Of a stretch of DNA of 64,000 bases, positions 12,780 through 23,620 are shown piece by piece. Positions within the stretch are counted from its first letter, which is position 1, and the number at the start of each line of letters is the position of its first letter. Below the pieces are notes generated by a model. That model was not told the DNA's origin, searched no databases, and saw only the letters and a list, made by a program, of their open reading frames with translations. The stretch covers positions 20,249,577 through 20,313,576 of the forward strand of contig NC_084462.1 in assembly GCF_027409185.1 (NCBI RefSeq), read 5' to 3'. Both the position numbers and the translations under genes were made by a program. The DNA comes from Cynocephalus volans. Its lineage: Eukaryota > Chordata > Mammalia > Dermoptera > Cynocephalidae.

Positions 12780-12990
12780 CCCAAAGGACAAATACTGTAC
12801 GATTCCACTTATGTGAGGTCGGTAGTGTAGTTAAATTCACAGAGACAGAAAGTAGAATGGTGGATGCTGGGGCTAGGAGAGGGGAGTAGGGAGTTAGTAT
12901 TTCATGGGGACAAAGTGTCAGTGTGAGATGATAAAGAAGTTCTGGAGATGGATGCTGGTGATGGTTGCACAACAGTGTGAAAGTTCTTAC
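12780..12990 (+). mobile_element. L1M 3'UTR fragment
   Basis: 'aaaggacaaatactgtacga', 'ttccacttatgtgaggtc' and 'agacagaaagtagaatggtgg' match the L1M 3' end also present at 7.1-7.5 kb. Only this internal piece is retained. A second L1 piece starts about 25 bp downstream. Confidence 0.85.
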
Positions 12991-13009
12991 TAAAACTACA
13001 ACAAGAAAA

Positions 13010-13925
13010 GAGGATGGATCATAGGCCTAAATGTAAGCACTAAAACTATACAACTTCTTGAAGAAAATACAGGAGAAAAATCTTAGTGACCTTGGGTTTG
13101 ACAAGGATTTCTTTAAAACGACATAAAAAGCAAAAATTACTTTTTTTTTTTAAATCAGTAAATTGGACTTCGTTAAAATTTTTTTTAAAAAACAATTTTT
13201 GCTCTTTAAGAGGCATCATTTTTTAAAAATGAAAAGACAAGTCACAGACCAGGAGAAAATACGTATCTAACAAAGGATTTTTATCTTGTAAAAAAAAAAC
13301 ATTTACAACTCAATAATAGGACAAACAGCCCAATTTTTTTAAATAGACAAAAGATTTCAACAGACAGCTTGCCAAAGACACACAGATGGCAGACAAGCAC
13401 ATGAAAAGGTGCTCAACATCATTAGTCACCAGGACAACGCAAATCAAAACCACAATGAGAAGGCCACCCGTGGCTCACTTGGGAGAGTATGTTCGGATCC
13501 TATATAGGGATGGCCGGTTGCTTACTTGGGAAAGTGTGGTCCTGACAACACCAAGCCAAGGGTTAAGATCCCCTTACCAGTCATCTTTTAAGAAAAAAGA
13601 CAAAACCATGATGAGTTATTACTTCACACCAGTAGGACAGCTACTATCAGAAAAACAGAAAATACCAAGTGTTGATGAGGATGTGGGGCAACTGGAGCCA
13701 CGTACGCTGCTGGTGGGAATGGAAAATGGGGCAGCTCTTTGGAAAACAGTTTGGCAGTTTCTCAAAAAGTGAAACGTACATCTACACTACAATACAGTCA
13801 CTCCCCTCCTAGGTATTTACCCAAGAGAGATGAAAGCATATGTCCACATGACTTGTACACGACTGTTCATATTAACTTTATTTGCAACAGCAAATCCTGG
13901 AAACAATGCAGATGTCCATTAGCGG
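13010..13925 (+). mobile_element. L1M ORF2 3' region, interrupted by a SINE
   Basis: This is degraded ORF2 C-terminal coding sequence. It is recognisable by landmarks such as 'aaacatttacaactcaata', 'gacaagcacatgaaaaggtg', 'ctcaacatcattagtcacc', 'tcacaccagtaggacagct' and 'cagatgtccattagcgggtg', in the usual order. It carries many stops and frameshifts. The dimer SINE at 13461-13600 splits it with a clear TSD. Confidence 0.88.
13461..13600 (+). mobile_element. Dimeric tRNA-Ile SINE with deletion in left unit
   Basis: This is the same subtype as at 462-642, but the left monomer jumps from the A-box region (GGGAGAGTAT) straight to the B box (GTTCGGATCC), losing the anticodon arm. The right monomer is complete and ends TACCAGTCATCTTTTAAG. 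The target duplication CAAAACCACAATGAG / CAAAACCATGATGAG flanks it at about 13445-13459 and 13601-13615. Confidence 0.88.
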
Positions 13926-14564
13926 GTGCATGGGGAGACCAACGTGGTCCACCCATGCGAGGGGCCTCTCTCAAGATCTCTCTCCCTAGCCCAGGCTGGT
14001 TACACTGGCGTGTCGTCCCGCTCAGTCGTACACAGAGCTCTGTGCGTAGAAGGGCCCTGTGCTTGGTTTAATGCTCTCTTGTCACTGTATTAAAATCTGC
14101 AATCATTGTGAAATGCACTTTCACTTTCCACTGGGCCTCAAAAATTCTGTAAAGGGTTGGCCCCAGGTGAGCACTGTGGCACTGCCCTGTCCACGGCTTT
14201 GTGCTTACATGGAGGTGCTCTGAGGACAGGGTTCTGGCACCTCTCTCGGAAGCCCCTGTTTGGGGACCAGAGGTGGGCATCCACGCCACTTACCAGAGCC
14301 ACAATTGATCCCCCACAGCTGCCCCTCACCTTGGCCTGCCATCCAGGGTCTTCCCCCACAGGGACAAAGGAGAAGTATCTAGAAACCAGGAAGACCAGCC
14401 GTGAGCTGGGATCCCCTACCCACTGCAGGGGTGCTCAGACCCTCCTCAGAGGTGCTTCAGACGGAATACAGGCTACACCAGGCCCACGAGGGGACACACA
14501 AGCTTCCAGGGAGGTCTGTTTGGGCTGGCTGGCTGGGTCTAGCACTGTGGCTCATGTAGTTGCC

Positions 14565-14912
14565 TTAAAACATGTCTACAAATTCATTGATGACCCTCCC
14601 AAAAGTGGAGCCTAATTCCCTTCTCCTGGCGTGCGGGCTGGACTAAGGGACACTTCTAATGAGAGGACATTTAGCCGAGATATTATTCACACACCCTAAA
14701 ATTCATAATTTGAAAGTACACAATTCAGTGGTCTTAGGAATGCCATCCAACAGCTTTGTCTGCGACTGGTGAGAAAACTTAAGCCAGAACCACCCAGCTA
14801 AGCCACTCGGAGTCCTGGCCCTCGGAAACTGTGTGAGATAACAGATACTGGGTTTGTTGTTGCTGTTTCAAGCTGCTAAGTTTTGGGGTGATTTGTTATG
14901 CAGCAATAGCTA
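14565..14912 (+). mobile_element. MaLR/ERVL-type LTR, sense
   Basis: From 'acaaattcattgatgaccct' through 'gtggagcctaattcccttct' to 'ctgctaagttttggggtgat' and 'ttatgcagcaatagctagc', the sequence keeps the order of an MLT1-like LTR. A central section looks altered. Solo, with no internal region. Confidence 0.6.
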
Positions 14913-15349
14913 GCAATAATATCGTCTCGCCATTCACCAAGGGCTGTCGTGAGAGTGGCCTGGGCTACACCCTTCTCTCGTTACCTCCCTAAATCCTCAC
15001 CCAACTCTAGGAGCTGGCAATTATCATTCACTTTGTTTCACGAGGGAGCAGACAGGCTCAGAGAGGCAGAAGGACTATCTGGATCAGGGACTGAAGAGGA
15101 AATTGGGGTGGGAACAGTACGTGGCACCTAGTTGGTGCCCCGTACATTTAAAGTATGAGTGAATGAACGAAAATAGGGAGCCCAGGGCTTGTGACCAATA
15201 TGATAGCACTTTTCCCTCTATTCTCTCCCCCCCAAAAAAATGTTTTGAGTCTCAGCATCAGACTCTTTGCTTAAAACAAAGAGGGGACTGCACAGCAATA
15301 TGAATATACTTATGTCACTGAAGTGTACACTTACAAATGGCTAAAATGG

Positions 15350-15452
15350 GGCTGGCCAGTTAGCTCACTTGGTCAGAGCACGGTGCTGATAACACCAAGG
15401 TCAAGGGTTCGGATCCCCTTACTGGCCAGCCACCAAAAAAAACAAAACCAAA
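15350..15452 (+). mobile_element. Monomeric tRNA-Ile SINE
   Basis: This is a single tRNA-Ile-like unit. The A box is TTAGCTCACTTGG, the anticodon loop CTGATAA, and the B box GGTTCGGATCC. The 3' tail GGCCAGCCACC leads into an A-rich tract. The TSD AAATGGCTAAAATGG (15335-15349) and AAATGGTTAAAATAG (15453-15467) fits. The target is an L1M 3'UTR tail. Confidence 0.92.
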
Positions 15453-15653
15453 AAATGGTTAAAATAGTAAACTTTTGTTGTGTATATTTTACTACAATTT
15501 TTTTTTTTAAAAAGAAGAGGGAGCTAAAGGTCACACAGAGAGAATGTTGCCTTGGCTTAGGGATGGCGATTTGGGTGAAAGAACGATGCTCACCTGCTTG
15601 GTGGTGCTGGGTAACATGGCAGAACTGTGGACCATTCCCCATTATCTATTCTT

Positions 15654-15752
15654 TTTTTTTTTTTCTTTCCAGAGATGACGGGTAAGGGGATCTTAACCCT
15701 TGACTTGGTGTTGTCAGCACCACGCTCTCCCAGTGAGCCATGGGCTGTCCCT
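15654..15752 (-). mobile_element. Single-unit tRNA-Ile SINE of the dimer subtype, minus
   Basis: Read on the minus strand it is GGGACAGCCCATGGCTCAC, then GTGGTGCTGACAACACC, AAGTCAAGGGTTAAGATCC and CCGTCATC plus an A tail. It has only one unit but carries the right-unit 3' end (ATC-type tail), so it is a monomer built from dimer sequence. The TSD is CCCATTATCTATTCTT (15638-15653) and CCCATTATCTGTTCTT (15753-15768). Confidence 0.9.
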
Positions 15753-15769
15753 CCCATTATCTGTTCTTC

Positions 15770-17155
15770 ACTTGGCCTGTGATTACACAATGCCTGATTT
15801 TTAGCTGGGCCCGTGGCAACCTGGGAGCCATGTGACTAGGGCTGAACTGACCAGAGCCTGGAGCAGGTATGACCTGGTGGGGCAGGGGGGAAGTGGGGCA
15901 GTGGTACAGCCTCCATGGGGAGCATAATCAGAGAGTCCCTGTCCCGGTTGGCCGTCCCCAATCCATCCCTCACTATATCCATGTCCACGGCCCCTGCATC
16001 TGCCCAGCTATAATGGGGTGCCACCCCTTCCCATATGCAGACTCTGACATGTTCTGGGACCTGTGGGACACCCCTGGCCCTCAGCCTCAGGAGAGGTGGG
16101 CTCCACCGTCCCATGCTTCAGCCACAGAGGGACTCAGTCAGGCCCCCCAGCAGCCCCACTGCCAGCCTGGAGGAGGTAGCCATGGACTAGGCCGTCCTGG
16201 GTCTCGAGTGCTGAACAGTCGTGGAAAGACTGGGTCGTGCTGGGTCCCATGTGTTGAACAGGGTCGTGGGAGAAGACAGGGTGAAGACCGAGGGGGTGGG
16301 AGTCAAGCAGGAGGCCAAGGAGCAAAACAACTGATTCCTCAGCGATGGAGCCCCCAGGAAGCTTGTGTAGCAGGCCCAGGGCTCCAGCCTGCCGTGGGCA
16401 GGTGTGTACACCTGGTGAGGGCGTGTTCTCCAAGCAGAGGGCAGGGCCAAGGCCAGGGCCCTCAGAAGCTCTACCCACCAGGCACCTCTGACTAGCCATC
16501 AGACCCTGTGTACCCCACAGATGAGGAACAAGGGAAGCCACACCCCAGGGCCTGGCTGGGGCAGACACCTGGGAAGGAGGCCAGACTCACCTGTGCTCCT
16601 TGCACAGCCAACATCTGCAGGGGACTGAGGGTCTCGCCCCACCCCATCGTCCCCAGCTCAGAGTCTCCGGGGGCCACTGCCAGGAACCTGGAACAGAGGG
16701 TGGGGCAAACTCAGAGCCCCCAGGTGATAGCTTTTGGGGATCAGGCCCAGCCCCTGTACACTCACGGGTGGCGCCCTCGGTGCCAGGCGCTGTGCCCAGC
16801 TCTGGGGATACGGCAGGCCCAGGCCCGTCCTCAGGAGGAACACACAGAAAACAAGCAACAGCTTCAGCCCCTCCCTGAGAGGGGCCGTTTGGGAGGCTGA
16901 CTGGATGGCGAACACGGCCAGGTGGGTGCAAGGGGCACGTCTGAGCTTCACAAAGGCCTGTTGCATGGTAGCTGATGGGTCAGGGAGGTGACCACAGGCA
17001 GGGCCTAGCAGGCCACGCCAAGAAGGTGGGATTTCATTCTTCCTGGGCCCCAAGCCCACCTCCATAGGTGTGTGTATGGACAGCTATGTACATAAATATG
17101 CGTGTGTGTGCATTTTGGCTTTTTTGGGTGGGGAGAGGGATGTTTCTACTTCAAA
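15770..17155. other. No gene recognised; GC-rich sequence
   Basis: GC-rich DNA with overlapping chance frames on both strands (up to 208 codons at 15869-16495 plus). I found no domain, exon pair with good splice sites, or repeat landmark that I can defend. Confidence 0.5.
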
Positions 17156-17167
17156 ACAAGCTGTTTT

Positions 17168-17337
17168 CGGGCCAGCCCCCTGGCTCACCTGGGAGAGTGC
17201 AGCGCTGGTAGCGCCGAGGCCGTGGGTTCGGATCCTATATAGGGATGGCCGGTGCACTCACTGGCTGAGTGTGGTGCAGACCACACCGTGCAGAGGGTTG
17301 CGATCCCCTTACCAGTCAAAAACAAAAAACAAAAAAC
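17168..17337 (+). mobile_element. Dimeric tRNA-Ile SINE, GCGATCC-tail subtype
   Basis: The left unit is GGGCCAGCCCCCTGGCTCAC, AGCGCTGGTAGCGCCGAGG, GGTTCGGATCCTATATAGG. The right unit is GGCCGGTGCACTCACTGG and GTGGTGCAGACCACACC, ending GCGATCCCCTTACCAGTCA before an A/C tail. It differs from the ATCTTTT subtype in both halves, so it is a separate subfamily. The flanking repeat GCTGTTTT lies at 17160-17167 and 17340-17347. Confidence 0.9.
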
Positions 17338-17939
17338 TGGCTGTTTTGCCAAAGTGGCAAATGCCAGGATGACCCATCAGTGCCCCATGAGCAAATGTGT
17401 TTGGAACAGATTTGTCCTTGCAGCAGGGCCTGACACAGACCCTAATCTGACGGCGGAGGTGCCCGTCTGCAGTGCCCCCCACATGTGGCTCCCCCGACGC
17501 GGCCCCTCAGCAGCCCTGAAGCATTTGTTCTGCGGCTGCAAAGTCTTTGTCTTCTCCCCCATCCCTCCCCGGACTCTTTTTTTTTCCTGAAGCAGCGCTG
17601 TTCTGAGATAATAGTGCTTCTGGGAAACAGGGCTGAGAGTCTTGTTTGTTCAAAGAAAATATTTTCCTTCCACACACAAGTGCTGTGTTTACGCCATAAA
17701 CCGCCCCTCTCTGCTCTTGTTCTTCCGCCCACCTTTCTTCTGGCATCTGTCCCTGGATTTCAAGTTTGGCCCAGTCAGGGGGAGGCTGGGACGCAGGGGC
17801 GGCTGCACTGGGCTGGGCTGGGCAGGGGTGGGGACTCCAGGAATGGCCCATTCATGCTCTTGCCAAGGCGGGGGCCACAGCCGTAGTCGGGCCACTGCCC
17901 AGCTCGGTAGCTTGGTGGTAGGTGAGGGATAACTAACAA

Positions 17940-18080
17940 GAGTAATACCTCACATTTATTGAGCACCTACTGTTCTGTGCTGGGCACTTCCTTAATGGAC
18001 TGCACTTAATCCTCACGATGTCATGCAGTGGGCCCATCATGATCCCACAAAGCTTGCACTTGCTCAGAGCTGGGGCGGGA
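17940..18080 (-). repeat. MIR fragment
   Basis: 'catttattgagcacctactg', 'ctgggcacttccttaatgg' and 'cttaatcctcacgatgtcat' are the MIR 3' half in reverse. It is an old repeat without clear ends. Confidence 0.75.
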
Positions 18081-18287
18081 GGCCAGGTGTCACCTGCTCC
18101 ATGCGGGGGACCCACTGGCACGATGGGAAACATTTTCTTTTTAGATAAAATAGAACCGGCCACAGTGTGTCACACACCATGAGGATGAGGTGGCCCCACG
18201 CGCCTCCTGTATTGGTTCTGTGTGTGCCGCTGGAACATACTAGGCCACACTGAACTGTGGCCAAATGAGTTTGGAAAACATTTTTGC

Positions 18288-18648
18288 CAGCAGTTCTCAA
18301 ACTTTTGATCTCAGGAATCTTTCACTGTCTTGGAACTGAGACATGACTGAGGACTTGAAGAGCTTTTGGTGACATGGCTGTAACTTTGATATCTCCCATG
18401 TCGGAGTTAAGACTGAAAGAGGTCTAGAAACCAAGAACACCACGTGCACACATATCAGCACCTTAGCGATGACATTGCCAGCCTTACATGGCCTCTGGAA
18501 ACTCCACCACACACTCATGAGAGTGAAAAGGGCGACTGATGTCTTAATGGAAATGTGAAAGTAGTTTTGACCTCACAGACCCCCTAAAAGGATCTCAGGG
18601 ACACGCCCCCCACCCCAGGGTCCCTGGCCCACACATGGAGAACCACAG
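18288..18648 (+). mobile_element. hAT-like (Charlie-type) non-autonomous DNA transposon fossil
   Basis: The ends form imperfect terminal inverted repeats: CAGCAGTTCTCAAACTTTTG at the left, and the reverse complement of the right end, CTGTGGTTCTCCATGTG. Internal landmarks 'ggcctctggaaactccacca', 'cactcatgagagtgaaaagg' and 'gttttgacctcacagacccc' fit an old mammalian hAT-type element. There is no transposase coding capacity. I could not see an 8-bp TSD. Confidence 0.65.
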
Positions 18649-18659
18649 CTTTAATACAA

Positions 18660-18785
18660 TCATCTTCATAACAGAATCCTCTGATGGATGCGGAGAATGT
18701 GCTAGACCCATTTTACAGATGAGGAAACTGAGGCTCAGCAGGGGAAGGGCTTTTCCCAGGGTCACACGTTTATGGAGAGGGGGCC
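18660..18785 (-). repeat. MIR fragment
   Basis: 'cccattttacagatgaggaa' with 'actgaggctcagcaggggaa' and 'cccagggtcacacg' is a well-kept MIR core in antisense. Confidence 0.85.
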
Positions 18786-18987
18786 TATGACACCTGACGT
18801 GGGTGCTGTCTGAGGGTGAAGGGCTCAGGCGCCTGGATCCTACTGTGTTAAGCAAAACTTTTAAAGATCTCACCTCTCCTTTAACAGTATTTGAGATTTC
18901 CAAACAGATCAGATATTGTGTCCCAAAACACATGAACCCAGCAGTCTGTACTGTACATTTCTGAAGTCTACAGGAACCTGCCTCAGG

Positions 18988-19084
18988 TTTTTTTTCTGGT
19001 GGCTGGCTGAGCATGGAGGTCTGAACCCGTGACCTTGGTGTTATAGGGCTGTGCTCTAACCAACTGAGGTAACCAGCCAGCCCC
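18988..19084 (-). mobile_element. Monomeric tRNA-Ile SINE, minus
   Basis: It starts with a T9 run (A tail on the minus strand), then 'ctggtggctggctgagcat', the B-box complement 'gaacccgtgac', and 'ctctaaccaactgaggtaac', the A-box complement. It ends at 'cagccagcccc'. A single unit, moderately diverged, with a short tail. Confidence 0.88.
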
Positions 19085-19149
19085 TACCCAGGGACGTTCC
19101 CTCCCCTGCCAAGAGCCATGGCCGCACATGCAGGCCCCGAGCCCCGCTG

Positions 19150-19205
19150 GCCTGTCCTGGGCCTCAGTTTCCTCATCTCTCATGGGGATCGTAGCACTTG
19201 GCTCG
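19150..19205 (+). repeat. MIR core fragment
   Basis: 'ggcctcagtttcctcatctc' followed by 'atggggatcgtagcac' is the MIR core in plus orientation. Only about 50 bp can be aligned by eye. Confidence 0.65.
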
Positions 19206-19734
19206 GGAGTCATTCAAGGAGACCACACCGCACAGGCCTCATGGGGTCTGGCCACAGCACAACTTTGCCAGTTCCAAATCCCCACACATTACTAAGGACC
19301 TCCCTTGTGCTGGGCCTAGGGAAGGCATAGGAAAGAGCTCAGACTCTTTCAGGGGCAAGAGCGAGCTGAAAAGAAGGGTCTGGGCAGAGGTCAGGCTCCC
19401 AGGAAGGTGGGGAGCCAGGAGAACATGCTGCCCAGCCCCAGCGGCCATGCCCAGCTCTACCAGCCCACTCTTGCCATGGGGTCGCTGCATTGCTTGACTT
19501 GAGTCCCCCTGAAAAGTCCCTACCTTCTCTTCTCCCTTTGAATGCACATCCACAAATATTCAGCAGCCAGCCTACCCCATGCCCAGAATGGGCACATGGA
19601 CAGGAAGGACTGACCAGCACCTTTCAGCTCACCATCCAGCCAACAGCTGGATACGGCTCCTGGGGGATGGTGCCTGGTCTTCCTGGAGGTGAACACAGCA
19701 ATGTGTACTGACGCCTCAAGTGCTAAACACCTCT

Positions 19735-20345
19735 CGACCCTGAAATCTTACTTTTAAGAATGTTTCCTGTTCTGAAGAAATAATTGTGCACAATATTAAG
19801 GTTATAAGAATGCTCACTGCAGTTCTGTTTATAAAAGCCCCAAACTAGAAATAACCTAAATGCCCAGTCATGGGGGATCGGTTATATACAATTCAGGGTA
19901 AATAACTAAAGCTGTCACAAATCATGGTGTAGAAGATCAGGTGATGCAGAAAAATGTTGCACCACAAAAGGCAAATGAAACGAAAAGCATTTGGCCATTG
20001 CTTGTAGAGTATAATCCCATTTTTATTTCTTTAATATATACATACACATGTAAGTCCAAAGAAAAGGCTACAAAGATATATTCCAAATTATTAATATTGG
20101 GGGCTGGCCGGTGGACTAAGTGGTTAGAGCACTGCCTTATAACACCAAGGTCAAGGGTTCGGATCCCCATACCCCATACCCCATACCAGCCAGCTGCCAA
20201 AAAACAAACAAAATATTAGTATTGGTATTAAGTTATTTTTCCTTTTGCTTATGCATTTTTTACAAATGATTATGATTATAATACAAAAAAAGATTGATTA
20301 AAAAACCTAATTCTGTAGGATAATGGCAATTAGCAGTGAAAGTCT
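19735..20345 (+). mobile_element. Old L1 (L1ME-like) 3' region, split by a SINE
   Basis: 'tgaaatcttacttttaaga', 'aacctaaatgcccagtcatg' and 'ggatcggttatatacaatt' are ORF2-terminal and 3'UTR landmarks of old L1ME-type elements. A SINE is inserted at 20101-20213. The copy is heavily decayed and has no coding capacity. Confidence 0.65.
20101..20213 (+). mobile_element. Monomeric tRNA-Ile SINE with expanded CCATACC motif
   Basis: This is a tRNA-Ile unit with A box AAGTGGTTAGAGC, loop CTTATAACACC and B box GGTTCGGATCC. The 3' stem is expanded to 'ccataccccataccccatac' before CAGCCAGCTGCC and the A tail. The TSD TATTAATATTGG (20089-20100) and TATTAGTATTGG (20214-20225) frames it. Confidence 0.9.
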
Positions 20346-20794
20346 GAACAAGGTACAGAAGTAGCACAGGAAAATAAGTGGTTAGTTCTGTTTGGAAGGG
20401 CCAGGATCAGGGGCAGAGCTCCCGAGAGGGTAACATCAAATTCCTCCAGATTTTGAAGTACACAGAGAAGTTTGCCAAAGGGGAGAAGGGCAACCCCAGC
20501 AGAGGGAAAGGGGATGCAGCTGACATGAGACATCTGGTACCGTGCGTGTCCCCAGAGCCCGGCTCCACAGACAGCTACATCCTCAGCGAGGGCCCGGGGC
20601 AAGAGAGAAAAGCCTTAGGAGCAGTTTGTGTGGGAGCTCAGAGCATCTGTGCTTTCAAAGGTCTCCAAGCCCTTAGAAACCAAGATGTGGAAGGAGCAAG
20701 AAGTGTGGGGAAGCATATTTGTTTACACAAAATAAAGGCTTTCTGTTCCCTAATACCTAGAATGTATAAATAAAAACAAAAATCCAAATGGCCC

Positions 20795-21240
20795 CTAAAA
20801 TATGTAATAAGATGCTCACCTTTGTTCATAAAAGAAATGCTCAGTAAAATTACACTGAGATACTATTTTTCATCCACCAAATTGGCAAAATCCAAAAGTT
20901 AGAGAACACCTTCCATTGGCAAGACAGTGGGAGAAAAAGATATTCTTCTACATTAGTAGGAATGTAAATAGATTCAACCAACCCCCAAGGAGGACAATTT
21001 GGGCAGTATCTACCAAAATTACAAATTCTTGTGCTCTTTCACCCATCAATTCCACTTCTTGGAATTTATTTTAAAGATACTTGCACATGTTCAAAATGAC
21101 AGATACATAAGACATTCATTTGCAACATTGTATATAACTGCAAAAGATTGAAAACAACCTAAATGTCCAACCCCAGGGGACAGGATAAGTAAGTTATAAT
21201 ACATCCATCCAGTGGAATATTATAGCTGTAAAAACAGACT
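20795..21240 (+). mobile_element. Old L1 ORF2 3' fragment
   Basis: 'taataagatgctcacctttg', 'acactgagatactattttt', 'aaaattggcaaaatccaaaa'-like sequence, 'caaccccaggggacagg' and 'ccatccagtggaatattata' are C-terminal ORF2 landmarks of an L1M/L1ME element. It ends just before the putative 5' end of the large nested L1. Confidence 0.7.
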
Positions 21241-22464
21241 GAAGAGGGGATGTGAGCAAAAGTCGCAGAATAAAAACCTTTGAAAATTCACCCCTCCATA
21301 AAAGCAACAGAAAAACTGGCAAAAATTATCAGCACCAACTTTTTCAGAATTCTGGAAATTAACCAGAGGATTGCAGCAAGCTAGGGAATGTTTATTCAAG
21401 AAAACAGGTAAATCTTGGTAAGCACAGTGAGCTTTGTGTAGTTTTAACTTGCCCTAGTCCTATCCCCGGCTCTCTAGCTCAACAGCAGCCTTGAAAGCCA
21501 ACAGCACACATTCCCAGTACCAGAAGGAGCAGGACAGTGCTGGAGTTCTTCCAAAGCCTCATTTCCAAAGAACTGGCATTATTGGACCTGTCTGGTGGGT
21601 CCCTGAAAGACCCCACAAAAAAATTTGTCTTTATGTGAGCTAACTCAGAGCTCCCCCAGTGCCAGATCCTCTCTCTGGGTAGGCATTTGTCAAAAACATT
21701 CACAGGCAAGTGTTTTAATGTTGCAGCTACCTGGTTCAATGAATAACAGATAAGCCAAATAATAGAATAAAAACATGAAGATAGACTAAAATAATAGATA
21801 AATAAATAATAAATAGATAGGTAATAAATAATAGACTAACCACAGGAAAAAAGAGGGGAATGAGATGTCTATGGAGGCATTGAAAAGCTCTGACATGTTC
21901 CTAGGAATCTGGAAGGCCATGCACATGCCCAGCGCTGTATACATGCTCATGAAAAACTGAGAAGGCTCTGAGCGCTCATCTCTGGCTGATCTTGATGCTC
22001 AATGCAAGCTGGAAGTTAAGGCTAAGGCAGAGTTGTCAACTGCCTGGCTGAGCGTTGAATGTAGATCCTAACAAGCACACAGAGCCCCTTGGCAAAGACT
22101 GAGATTTATTGATTCCAGGTATTTAAAGAAATCCCTGTCCAATCATTAGCTGATCACTAAGCTAAACAAACACAGACTTCAGTGGACACATAACACAAAG
22201 AAAATATACTTTATGGAATTAGTTCAGAAAAGTTACTAAACAATTACTGCTACAACAAAGAGCAACAACAAACCCTGAAGAGAAAGGAAGAATCTGATTC
22301 CCAGAACTGCCTCATTATATTATCTAAAATGTCCAGTTTTTAACAAAAATCAAGAGATATGCAAAGAAACAAGTATGGCCCATACACAGGGGGAAAAAAA
22401 GTAATCAATAGAAATTGTCCCTGGGGGGTGGGGGTGGGGGACGAAATAAAGAAAGAAACTGTCC

Positions 22465-22601
22465 GGCCGAGCCCGTGGCGCACTCGGGAGAGTGCGGCGC
22501 TGGGAGCGCAGCGACGCTCCCGCCACGGGTTCGGATCCTATATAGGAATGGCCGGTGCACTCACTGGCTGAGTACCGGTCACGAAAAACACACACACAAA
22601 A
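22465..22601 (+). mobile_element. Shortened dimeric tRNA-Ile SINE with hairpin insert
   Basis: This subtype begins GGCCGAGCCCGTGGCGCAC. It has a perfect 7-bp stem GGGAGCG-CAGCGA-CGCTCCC where other subtypes have the anticodon arm, then GGGTTCGGATCCTATATAGG. The right unit is cut short (GCCGGTGCACTCACTGG to ACCGGTCACG), with no B box. The perfect 17-bp TSD AAAGAAAGAAACTGTCC lies at 22448-22464 and 22602-22618. Confidence 0.93.
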
Positions 22602-23276
22602 AAAGAAAGAAACTGTCCATGGAGAAACCCACATATTGGACTTACTGGATAAAAACTTTAAATCAGCTATTTTAACTATGTTCAGAGGACTAAAGAAAAT
22701 CATGTCTAAACAACTAAAAGAAAGTATGAGAATGATATTTCACTACACAGAGAAACATCAAGGAAAAGACAGAAATTATAAAAGAGAACCAAATTGAAAT
22801 TCTGGAGTTTTAAAGGATAATAACCGAAATGATAAATTAACTAGAGAGACTCAGCAGAAGACTTGAGCAGGCAAAAGAATCAGCAAACTTAAAGATAGGT
22901 CAAATGAGATTATCCAATCTTATTCAAAGACCTGTGGTACACCATCAACCATAGCAACATATGCATAGTAGGAGTCCTAGAAGAAGAGAAGAGAGAAAAG
23001 GGAAGAATGAACATTTGGAGAAATAATAGCTAGAAACTTCCCAAATTTGATGAGAAACATTAATCTACACATCAAAGTAGGATAAACTCAAAGAGATCCA
23101 CACCTAAGCACATCAGAAGCAAACCGTCAAAAGAAAAAAACAGAAAATCTTGAAAGTAGCCAGAGAGTAGTGACTCATCAATACTAGGGATACTCAATAA
23201 GATTAACAACTGATTTCTCATCAGATACCATCAAGACCAGGAGGCAGTGGGATACCATATTTAAAGTGCTGAAAGA

Positions 23277-23438
23277 TGGTCCAGCCCTGTGGCTCCCTCA
23301 GGTGAGTGTGGCGCTGGGAGTGCTGAGGCCACGGGTTCGGATCCTATATAGGGATGGCTGGTGCACTCACTGGCTGAGAGTGGTGCAGACCACATCGTGC
23401 CGAGGGTTGCGATCCTCTTACCAGTCAAAAAAAAAAAA
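23277..23438 (+). mobile_element. Dimeric tRNA-Ile SINE, GCGATCC-tail subtype
   Basis: The left unit carries GTGGCGCTGGGAGTGCTGAG and GGTTCGGATCC. The right unit carries GGCTGGTGCACTCACTGG and GTGGTGCAGACCACATC and ends GCGATCCTCTTACCAGTC plus an A tail. The TSD AAAGTGCTGAAAGA is perfect (23263-23276 and 23439-23452). It is inserted in the old L1 scaffold. Confidence 0.93.
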
Positions 23439-23512
23439 AAAGTGCTGAAAGAGAAAAAGCAACTATCAACTAAGAATTCTGTATCCAATAAAAGTATCAT
23501 TCAGAAATGAAG

Positions 23513-23620
23513 GGGAGGCTGGCCAGTTAGCTCAGTTGGTTAGAGTACCTACCATGTTACAACACCAAGGTCAAGGGTTTGAATCCGCATATGAGCTGGC
23601 TGCCAAGAAAAAAAAAGAGG
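23513..23620 (+). mobile_element. Monomeric tRNA-Ile SINE
   Basis: A single unit: GGCTGGCCAGTTAGCTCAG, a slightly expanded loop region (ACCATGTTACAACACC), AAGGTCAAGGGTTTGAATCC, and tail GCTGGCTGCC plus A run. Flanks AGAAATGAAG and AGAAATTAAG (23503-23512, 23621-23630) fit a TSD. It lies only about 75 bp from the previous SINE within the old L1. Confidence 0.88.

Noticed and set aside
15869-16495. 208-codon plus-strand frame as a gene
   Set aside because: Composition reflects GC-rich DNA, there is no domain, and the opposite strand is also open.
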